This document shows, one piece after another, positions 1 to 12,000 of a DNA stretch of 64,000 nt. Numbering within the stretch: the first letter of the stretch is position 1; every line of letters starts with the position of its first letter. Location: positions 109,822 through 173,821 of the forward strand of contig CANIPU010000005.1 in assembly GCA_947469485.1 (NCBI GenBank), in the 5' to 3' direction. Below the pieces are notes generated by a model that searched no databases, was not told where the DNA came from, and was given only the letters and a program-made list of their open reading frames with translations. The translations under genes and the position numbers were made by a program. The stretch comes from Chitinophagaceae bacterium. Its GTDB lineage: Bacteria; Bacteroidota; Bacteroidia; Chitinophagales; UBA10324.

Positions 1-1
1 A

Positions 2-3000
2 AGTGGATCGATAGGAGCTGATACATATACATGGGTAATTCCTGGTGGTAATCCATCATTTGCTTCTACTCCAATAGTTTCTGTAACTTATACAACAACC
101 GGAAATCACTCAGCATCTTTATTTGTAACAAATGCGAGTACAGGGTGTACGGATCAAATGAATGTTAATATTCCTGTCAGGGATATCGCGGCACACTTTA
201 CCGGAACCCCTCTGTCTGGTTGCGCCCCTTTGATTTCTTGTATGACAAATACATCTGTTGATGCTGTGAGTTATGCTTGGTTGGTTTCAAACTCTTCCGG
301 AAGTACAGTTGCGACAAGTTCAAGTACTTCACCTTGTTTTACATTATCAATTCCTGGTATTTATAATGTAAGGTTAATAGCAACTGATCAATTTGGCTGC
401 AAGGATACTTTATATCATCCAAGCTATATCACTGTATGGGGACCAATAGTAGACTTCTTAGGAACTCCATTAATTGGATGCGCTCCATTGGTTGTAGATT
501 TTGCTGATTTATCTTCTGCTCCCACATCTTCAATTGTTTCTTGGAGTTGGAGCTTTGGTGATACTGCCAGCGGAATAAACAATTCTTCAAATCTTCAAAA
601 CCCGGTTCATACATTTATAAATCCCGGATTTTATACCATTGGTTTAACAATAACAGATAATAATGGTTGTACGAAAACAAATATTAAAACAAATTATATT
701 CAGGTAATTCAACCAATTGCATCCTTCCTATTAACAGATACAACTATTTGCCTGGGGAATTCAGCATGTTTTATCAATACTTCAACCGGAACTGGTTTGA
801 CTTATGAATGGGGTTTTGGAAATGGCACTACTTCAACAACTTCAAACCCTTGTTTTTTATATAACAATAATGGAAATTATACAATTACATTAATTGTAAC
901 TGATGCAACTGGATGTACAGATACTGCTGAAAAGAATAGTTATGTAAATGTTACTCATCCGGTAGCTAATTTAATAGCTGATACAACTAATTCTTCTTGT
1001 CCTCCATTGACAGTGCACTTTATAAATCTTGCAACTGATATTGATGCAAATTCAACCTACTATTGGAAATTCGGAGACGGACAAGTTTCATCAGCACCTA
1101 ATCCTTCTCATATTTATAATATGGCAGGAACATTTGATGTTACTCTGATTGTAACTAATCAAAATGGATGTAAGGACACGATTGTTTTTGACGATTATAT
1201 AAATATAGGTGGACCTGAAGGTCATATTTCTCAATTACCGACAAGCGGATGTGTACCTCACTTTACATGTTTTGAAGCTGAATCTGCCTCAACCATTTCG
1301 TTTACATGGAACTTTGGTGATGGAACTGTGATTGTAAATGGCGATTCTATTTGTCACACTTATGTTACCACTGGAACTTTTTATTCTGAATTGATTCTTA
1401 ATGACGGAATAGGGTGTGTTTATGCTTTGCCAATTGGTATTGTAGAAGTAAATGGTGCTAATTGTGTTTTTAATTTGGACAACCCTGTTTTATGCGAAAA
1501 TGGCAATGTGCAGTTTTCTGATGCGAGTTATGGAACTTCTCCAATTACTCAATGGAATTGGAATTTTGGTGACTTAGCCAGCGGAGCTCAAAACTCATCC
1601 TCTCTGCAAAATCCTTCTCATTTTTTTGCTTCTCCAGGTGTATATCCGATTTCTTTAAGCATAGTTACAATTGATGGTTGTACGAATTCATATTTTGATA
1701 CAGTGCTGGTACAATCTGCACCTATAGCTGATTTTGCAAGAGGTGACTCATCAATTTGTGCTCCTGATTCAGTTCACTTTTTTGACCTAACAATTTCAAC
1801 CAGCCCAACTATTAGTTGGTCATGGAATTTCGGTGATGCTGCAAGTGGTATTAATAATACAGATACACTGCAGAATTCAGTTCATTTTTATCAATTCCCA
1901 GGAACATATTCAGTAACTCTCACAACACTTGCTGCAAATGGCTGTAGTGATAGTTATACTATTCCTGTTTATGTTCATGATACAGTAATTGCAAATGCCG
2001 GAGCCGATAAAATAATTTGTTATGGTCAGGGTGCAGTTTTAAATGCTACAGGTGGGGCTTTATATACATGGATACCTTCAATTGGTTTAAGCGATGCAAA
2101 TATTTCTTCACCAGTTGCAACGCCGATAATCACAACTTCTTATACAGTTATTGTAAGTAATATTTGGGGTTGCAGCGATATTGACTCAGTTAATGTAATA
2201 GTAAATCCTGTTCCTGTTATTAGTTCATTAACAGCCAATGATGATACTTGCTCAAGTGGAAATGCCGTAGCGATTGTTAATGCCATGGGAGGTACTTCAC
2301 CTTTTACTTATTTTTGGAATTCGATACCATCACAAAATGATTCTGTTGCATATTCTCTATCAGGTGGAAATACTTATAGTGTAATTGTGACTGATGCAAA
2401 CGGATGTACAGTTTTGCAGCCAATTACTATTGCAGATCTTCCTGGCCCTGTTATTAATGCTGTAGGTATTTCATCAACTTGTGGAATTTCAAATGGAACA
2501 GTAAATGTGGTTGCTTCAGGGGGCAACGGTTCATTGATTTATGTATGGAATACAACTGATATAACACAATCAATTAACAATCTGCTAGCAGGAAATTATG
2601 AAGTAACAGTTTCAGATGATTTTAATTGTGAAGCAATTGATAATGTTTTAGTATCAGATTTAGCCGGACCAACAGCTTCTATTGCTCATATTAATCCAAC
2701 TTGTGAATTAAACAATGGAACTATTAATTTGATAATTTATGGTGGTAACGCTCCTTTTTATTATTTGTGGAGCAACGGAGCATCAACACAAGATTTGTCT
2801 AGTCTTAATCCCGGAATTTACTCAGTTACAGTCACTGATCAATTTGGATGTGTTTATTCACTTACTGACTCTATTCAAAATCAACCTAGCCCATTGATAA
2901 GTGCTACTGTTGTAAATGCAACCTGTCATATTAATAATGGAAGTATTGATTTGAATATTATGGGAGGTACCGCACCTTTTTTAATTAACTGGAATAACGG

Positions 3001-6000
3001 AGCTTATTCAACTGAAGATTTAAATTCCGTTTTATCTGGTGCTTATACAGTTTTAGTTACTGATCAGAATGGTTGCACGGCAACTGCAACTTTTGTTATT
3101 AGTGATACCCCAATTCCGGTTTTAACTTATACTACAATAGCTTCAACATGCGGAAGCAGTAATGGCAGTATTGATTTAACTGTAACCGGAGGTGTTGCAC
3201 CGTACACTTATTTGTGGTGGAATGGAGAAACAACAGAAGATCTTTCCGGTTTCCCGGCTGGAGCATATGGAATTACTGTAATTGGTGCGAACGGATGTCT
3301 TTCTAATACTATAATAACACTAAATGACTTAACAGCACCAACATTAACATTATCTCAAAGTAATAATACTTGCGGAAATAATAATGGAAGCATTGATTTA
3401 ACAATATCAGGAGGTGCGTTTCCTTTTGCTTACCAGTGGAGTGGGGGTGAAACTACTCAGGATATTTTGAACCTGGCGATCGGAACTTATACAGTTACAG
3501 TGATTGATGGAAATGGTTGTTTGGCTTTTAGTAATACAACATTAATAAATATCCAAGGGCCATCGCTTTCTACATTTTCAGCGAATTCTTCTTGTGGTTA
3601 TACAAATGGTTCAATTAACCTTGTTGTTACAAACGGAACAGCGCCTTATACATATACATGGAGCAGCGGTCAATCTACACAGGATTTATCCAATGTAATT
3701 TCAGGTATTTATTCAGTTGCGGTTTCAGATTCAAATAATTGCATAGCAACTACCTCTGATTCTTTAAATAATATTGCCGGACCTTCTTTAAGTCATTTGA
3801 CCCAAAATTCCACTTGCTTAAATAGTAATGGTTCTGTTGATGTTAGTATTATTGGAGGAACTGCTCCTTATACATATGATTGGAATTCCGGTGCTTATTC
3901 AAGCGAAGATTTAATAAATGTTCCTTCAGGAGTTTATAATGTAATTGTAAGTGATCAAAATGGATGTACGGTTTCTGATTTTATAACTTTGAACAATACA
4001 GCCGGACCAACTCTTTCTGTTAGTTCAATAAATTCAACTTGTGCAAATTCTAATGGCAGTATTGATTTATCTATTTCAGGTGGAACTGCACCATTTTTTG
4101 TTAACTGGAATTCAGGTCAGTTTTTTACTGAGGATATTAATAATCTGTCACCAAATTCATATACTGTAGTTGTCATTGATTCAAATAATTGTGAGAGTAC
4201 ATTTACTCAGGTTATAAATAATAATTCAGGCCCTATCGCAAATTCATCTGTAACTAATGCAACATGTGCTTCAGGTAATGGTGAAGTTTTATTGACAATA
4301 ACCGGAGGAACAATGCCATTTTCTTATTTGTGGTCAAATGGTTCAACCATTCAGGATATTCAAAATCTTGCTGCAGGAAATTATGAAGTTACAATTACAG
4401 ATTCAAATTATTGTGTTACTGTTTTGTCTGCAATTATTAGTGATGTTTCAGTTCCAATCTCTGTTTGCACTGCAAATAATTCAATATGCGGAAGTAATAA
4501 CGGAAGTGTTGATTTAACAGTGGTTTCTGGGGTATCCCCTTATAACTATTCTTGGAGCAATGGAAATACAACCCAGAATTTAAGCGGATTAGCACCTGGT
4601 TTGTATTATGTTACTATTTTAGATCAGAACAATTGTGTTTTAATTGATACTGCCGAAGTATTAAATAGTAACAGTCCTTCATTATCTGCCTCACATATTA
4701 ATTCAAACTGCGGCAATTCAAATGGTCACATTTATCTTTCAATTAACAATGGAGCGACTCCATATTCGTTTCAATGGAGTAATGGAGCATTATCTCAAAA
4801 TATAAACTATATTTCTGCTGGGAGTTACACTGTGACAGTAACTGATGGAAATGGATGTACAGTCGAAACAACAGAGAGTTTAATAAATATCACCGGACCA
4901 TCCTCCTTGAGTTTTGGTAGTCAAAGTTCAATTTGCGGAAATTCAAACGGAATGGTTTGGGTTAACGCTTCTGGAGGAACTGCACCATATTCCTATAATT
5001 GGAATACGGTGCCGTTACAAACAAATGATACCGCATTTAATTTAGCAGGAGGGACTTCTTATTCAGTGACTGTTACAGATGCAAACCTCTGCACAATTAG
5101 CGGATCTGTATTAAATGCAATTATAGCTGGACCGACTAGTTCAATTTCTAAAACAAATTGCACATGTAATGAAATCAATGGAGGAATAGATCTTACAGTA
5201 TCTGCAGGAACCGCACCTTTTTTATATAGTTGGAATAATGGTGAGTCAACTTCTGATTTGGATTCTTTGCAAGCAGGACTTTACACTGTTACAATTTCAG
5301 ATGGAAATGGATGTTTAACTACTATTAGTACTACAATCACAAATGTTCCAAGCCCTTCTGTTAATTACAATTTCAATAATACTACTTGTGGAAATAATAA
5401 TGGTTCAATTGACCTAATAATAATCGGAGGAACTGCTCCATTTTTTTATGACTGGAACTCCGGACAATTTGCTACCCAAGACCTGTTAAACCTTGCTGCA
5501 GGCAATTATTTAATTCATTTAGTTGATGCAGCAGGTTGCCAGGTTGATTCAGTTATTACCTTACTTGATCATTCGGGGCCAACTGTTTCTTTAATAACAC
5601 AAAATGCAACATGCAATTATAACAATGGATTTGCATCAGCAGTTATCAATGGTGGTACTGCACCATTTGAATATTTATGGAGTAACGGCGTAGTTGATTC
5701 TTTTAATACAAGTTTATTACCTGGTTCTTATACATTTCAGGTAACTGATTCGAATGGATGCGTTTCTATTGATACTGTTGTAATATCCAATACTTCCGGC
5801 CCTAGCTTAACCGCAACTCATATAGATGAAACTTGCGGAAGCAACAATGGAAGCATTAATATCAATTTAGCAAACGGAACAGCTCCTTTTATTTATGATT
5901 GGAATTCTGGTTTATATAATACTCAGAACCTATCTAATCTTTCTGCAGGAACTTATTTTATCGTGGTTGTTGATGCTAATTCTTGTCAAGCAATTTCATT

Positions 6001-9000
6001 ACAAACAATTGATAGTTTACCTGCACCTGTTTTGGTTTCAATAATTACAAATTCGCTTTGTTCAACAAATAATGGTTCAATTGATATTACCATTACAGGA
6101 GGAGCAACCCCATATAATTATAACTGGAGTAATGGAGCTACTACTGAAGATTTAAATTCATTGGTACCAGGAATTTATATTTTAGCATTTACAGATGGTA
6201 GCGGATGTTCAATTATAGATTCGTTTTTGGTAAGTGGTTCTTCTATAATAAACACTTCAATTTTAGCAACAAATGCAAATTGTGGAATTAGCAATGGTTC
6301 GATTGATTTGACTGTTACAGGAGGAACAATGCCTTATGCTTTTAATTGGTCTAATAGTGAAACAAATGAAGATATTGATAGCTTGTCAGATGGATTATAT
6401 GTTGTAAATATATTTGATTCTTTAGGTTGTGCTGTGTCTGATTCAGTTGTTTTGGTTCAGAATAATAGCCCGGAATTATCAATATACTCAACAAACGAAA
6501 CTTGTACCGGATATGATGGAGCAGTTGATATTGATATTTCAGGTGGTACATTACCTTTTGTTTTTAATTGGAGTAATGGAGCCAGTACTGAAGACATTTC
6601 CGGATTAAGTGCCGGAAGCTATTCTGTAACAGTAACCGATGTTAATGGGTGTTCAGTTGTTTCAACTGCTGATGTGTTAGCATCAACTGAAGCTGTAATT
6701 ACATATACTTTAACTGATGCGAATTGCAGTACTAATACAGGGGCAATTGATGTATCAATATTTGGGGGTAGTTATCCTTTGACATTTTTATGGAGCAATG
6801 GTGCAACCACGGAGGATATAAATTCATTATACGCAGGTAGCTACTCTATGACTGTTACAGATTTTAATGGATGTAATTCATATTTAACAATAGCTGTTCA
6901 ATCAGCCGTAACCTGTTCGATACAATTAACCCCTTCGCCTTCAAATTGTAACCTTGCTGACGGAAGTATTGATTTGACTGTTGTTGGAACACCGGCATTT
7001 TCTTATATATGGAGCAACAACGATACCACTGAAGATATTGTAAATTTATTGGCAGGATATTATAGCGTAACAGTAACAGATGCAAACGGATGTTTTGTTG
7101 TGGATTCTGCATTTGTTAGTTATTCATCCGGACCAATTGCTTTTGGAAGTGTAACTCAACCTACCTGCTCTGTTTCAACAGGAGCAATTGATTTATCTGT
7201 CTTAGGAGGCACATTACCTTATTCTTATTTGTGGAGTAATTCTGCTACTACAGAGGATTTATTATTGTTGACCGGAGGTAATTATTCAGTTACTGTAATT
7301 GATGCAATAGGTTGCCAGACTTTTGGAAATTTCTCTGTAATTGATATAACCCCAATTAATTTAAGTGTAACTAATGTAGCACCAATGTGTCAGGGAAGTT
7401 CAGTTGTTATTTCAGCCTCTGGAGCTGTGTCATATTCCTGGTCGCCAACTATTGGATTGTCAACTTCAACAGGAAGTAATGTATTGGCTACTCCGGTGGT
7501 TAGTACTACATATACCATTACAGGTTTCGATTCAGTTGGTTGTTTTGATACTGTCTCTGTTGCTGTTATTATCAGTCCCCTTTCAACAATTTCTTCAACA
7601 ACCTCATCAAACCTGATTTGTTTTGGAGATTCAGCTTTAATAGTTGTTACAGGTGGTTCTTCTCTCATTTGGTCTCCGGTTTCGAGTCTTAGTTTTATTT
7701 CAATGCATAGTGCGTATGCTACCCCAACTTCATTAACAACTTATACTATTACAGAATCAAATGCCTTGGGCTGTACATCTTCAACCAGTGTTGTCATAAA
7801 TGTAATGCCTCAATATACCATTTCAGTTTCTTCATCAGATACGGATTTGTGTTCAGGAGAAAGCACTACTTTAATTGCCAGCGGAGCTTTATCATATTCA
7901 TGGTTTCCTTCAACCGGATTAAATACAACAACAGGTGCTAATGTAATTGCATCACCTTCGCAAACAACTACCTATTTTGTTACAGGAACTAATGCTAGCG
8001 GATGTAATGTTACTGATTCAATAGTTGTAATTGTTCATCCTCCGGTTGTAGTTGATGTTAGCCCTTTTAACCCATCAATATGTCTTGGCTCATCTATTAA
8101 TCTAACCGCAACAGGAGCAGTCTATTATATATGGACACCATCATCAGGATTAAATAATGTTCTTAGTTCATCTGTTATCGCTACTCCAACTTCAACTACC
8201 ACCTATACAGTAACCGGAACTGATAGCTTTGGTTGTATTGGTTATAATGCAGTTGTTGTATCAATAGGAACTTCATTTGCTCTATATCTTAATGACAATG
8301 CTCCTTCAATATGCTTAGGAATAGCTGATACAATAAATGTTAGTGGTGCATTTAATGCGACCTATAGCTGGTCACCTTCTGTAAATTATCTAGATGCTAC
8401 TGGTGCAAATGTTACCGTCAATCCGAATGCCAGCACGATTTATACAGTAATTGCGACTGATGCCAACGGTTGCACAGGGTCTACTACAGCAAATGTAACT
8501 GTAAATAATCCACCAGTAATAGCATCCACAAATGCACAAGCTTGTTTAGGAACTTCAGCTTCCCTAACTGTTAGCGGTGCTGCAAATTATTTTTGGTTTC
8601 CATCAACTGGAATAAGCAATTCAACTGGAAATTCACAAATTGCATCGCCTGACTCAACAACAATCTATACAATTATTGGTGTTGATTTAAACGGCTGCGC
8701 AGATACTTCTTATTCAACTTTTACAATTAATCCTTTACCGGTTTTATCAGCAGTTCCTTCTGCGACTTCAATTTGTAATGGAAGTTCAGCAACTATAGTT
8801 GCCTCAGGGGCCAATGTTTATCAATGGGCTCCTTCAATCGGATTAAGTGCAAGTACAGGTGCAAGTGTTGTTGCACAGCCCTTGGTGAGCACAACATATA
8901 CATTGTTTGGAACCAACCCTGCAGGATGTACTAATTCTGTAACAGCTGTTGTTAATGTCGGGGCCCCAGTTACAATCATTAATACCCCTATTTACCCTTC

Positions 9001-12000
9001 AATTTGCCTGGGAGATAGTTTAATAATTACTCTTAGTGGAGCTTCCTCTTATCAATGGTCTCCAAGTACCGGGTTGAGTTCTTCAATAGGAATTACAGTT
9101 GTCGCCACTCCGGTAGTTTCAACAAACTATTTAGTTGTTGGAACAGATGTTAACGGTTGTACCGGTTTTACAACTATTGATATAACTGTAAATCCTAATA
9201 TAGTAATGACGGGTTCCTCAGAGTCAGTGTGTATCGGACAAAGTGCAACTTTAAATTCTAGCGGGGCATATTTTTATGTCTGGAATCCTGATGTAACATT
9301 AAACAGCTATTATGATTCTACAGTAATCGCTACACCTGTTACTAATACAACATATACACTTACCGGCATGAATATGTATGGATGTACCGATACAGCTTTA
9401 TATTCTGTAACTGTAAATCCTTTACCAAATGTTTCAATTGATGGTTTGGTTCCGTTTTATTGTTCAAATTCTCTGATTGATACTTTAACAATGAATCCGA
9501 CTGGGGGCATTCTGTTTGGTTCGGGAGTTTTTGGGAATACTTTTAATCCTTCATTAGCGGGTATAGGCGGACCATTTTTTGTAACATATTCATATACCGA
9601 TTCTTTCGGCTGTTCAAGTTATGATAATGATACAACTTTTGTTGGTGGAAATGCTTTAATTGTTGCCGCTACAAACAATACAACTATTTGTAATGGATCG
9701 TCTACCATCTTATCAGTTTCCGGAGGGCTTAACTACAATTGGTCACCCTCAATAGGATTAAGTAGTTTAACAGGAGATACAGTAGTAGCTAATCCTAGTG
9801 TTACTACTACATATTTTGTGAGTGGAGTTAATGCTGATGGTTGTTCAGGAACAGATTCAGTAACTGTTTTTGTAACTTCGCCAAATCAAATTTCAATTAT
9901 CGTTGCAAGCGATTCAATATGTGCCGGAACATCCACTACTATTTCATTAGCAGGATCATTGAACTATAGCTGGCAACCATCAGTTCAATCATCAAATTTA
10001 AATGGAAGTGTTGTTGTGGTTTCTCCTTCATTAACTACTAATTACACTGTTAGCGCAGTTGATTCAAATGGATGTTCAAATGATACAATAATTACAATTT
10101 TTATTATACCACAACTAAATGTTTTGGTTAATAGCCCAATTATATGTGGAGGTGATTCAGCAATTCTTGTTGCCCAAGGTGCTTCAAGCTATAATTGGAT
10201 TTCTCTTTCATCTTTAAATGATTCAATTGTTGTTCAGCCTTTAATAACAACTTCTTATTCAGTAATAGGTTTAGCGAATTCATGTTCCGACACAGCAACC
10301 GCAATTGTAACTGTACTTACGCCACCAATATTATCGGTTGATAATGATACTATTTGCCTTGGCTCCCAAGGAATCCTTTTTGCCTCTGGTGCAACAAATT
10401 ATACCTGGTTGCCTGGTGGATTTGCGGGTGATACAATAGTTGTAGCTCCTAATGTAACTTCAACATATACTTTGATAGGAAATAATGGTTCATGTGTTGA
10501 TTCCATTAATGCTGTTGTAATTGTGAATCAAATTCCAGATGTAAGTTTCATAGGATTGGAGTCAACATATTGTGCAAATTCTAATCCTGATACACTTATA
10601 GGGATTCCAACTGGTGGAACTTTTAGTGGAGACGGAATCATAGGAAATGTTTTCTATCCAAACCTTGTAACAGATTCAATTGCAGTTATAACTTATAGCT
10701 ATACAGATAGTAATGGTTGCTTTAATGATTCGTCAATAAGTACAATAATTATTCAACAGCCAACTTTAACAGTAGCAAGTACTGCAATTTGTTTTGGTGA
10801 TTCAGCTACCTTGGTTGTACAGGGGGCTTCAAACTATATATGGCTTACTGTTCCATCCACTAACGATACTATTAATGTACAACCAGTTACTACAACTTCT
10901 TATACTGTTATTGGTTTTGCTAATTCCTGTTCTGATACAGCTGTTGCTGTTGTAAATATTTTGCCTCCACCAAGTATTAATGTTATTGACGACACTATTT
11001 GTTCGGGAGCGACAGCTACTTTAATCGCAAATGGTGCGTACAATTATACATGGTTTCCTGGTAACCTTTCTGGTAATTCAATAACTGTTTCACCAACAAC
11101 AACTTCTACATATACAATTATTGGAAATAATGGAAGTTGTGATGATACAACTATTGCGATTGTTGTTGTAAATCAAGCACCAATAGTGAGCTTTAGTGGA
11201 TTGGAACCATCGTATTGTGCGAACAATCTTCCTGATACTTTAATAGGAATTCCTGCAGGTGGTGTTTTTAGTGGAATAGGTGTAGTTGGAAATATTTTTA
11301 ATTCCAATCTGGTATCAGGTGCAACCGATATAACATATACATATTCAGATGCAAACGGATGTGCAGCTGATACAATGATGAGCTCAACAGTTAATCTTCA
11401 ATTAACTATAGCAGTTAATAGTGTGAGTATATGCAATGGAGATTCGGCAACTTTAATTGCGCAAGGAGCATCAAACTACAATTGGATATCACTTTCAACT
11501 ACAAATGATACTGTAAATGTTAGTCCTGGTACAACAACTTCATATACTGTTATTGGATATTTGAATTCATGTACTGATACTCAAGTTGCAGTTGTTAGTA
11601 TTCTTAACCCTCCGGTTACAAGTGTTAATAGCGATACAATTTGCGCTGGGTCAACTACTACATTAATTGCGAATGGAGCAACTAATTATACCTGGATGCC
11701 TGGTGGATTTATCGGCTCTTCACTTTCAATATCTCCTCTAGTAACAACAACTTTCACTGTGATTGGCAGCAATGGTTCTTGTTCCGATACAACCAGTATA
11801 ATTGTTGTTGTAAATCCATTGCCAACAATTAGTTTCGTTGGACTACAACCATCTTATTGCTCTAACAATACTATTGATACATTAATTGGAATTCCTTCTG
11901 GAGGTGTTTTTAGTGGAACTGGAGTAATCGGAAATAGCTTTTATTCAAATCTCGTTGCAGGTTTTTCCTCTACTGTAGCCTATTCTTATACTGACATCAA

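Noticed and set aside
7390..7668. A 92-codon antisense frame within the giant adhesin
   Set aside because: The charged, valine-rich product arises from reading the Thr/Ser/Gly repeat codons backwards. Similar shadows recur elsewhere in the repeats.
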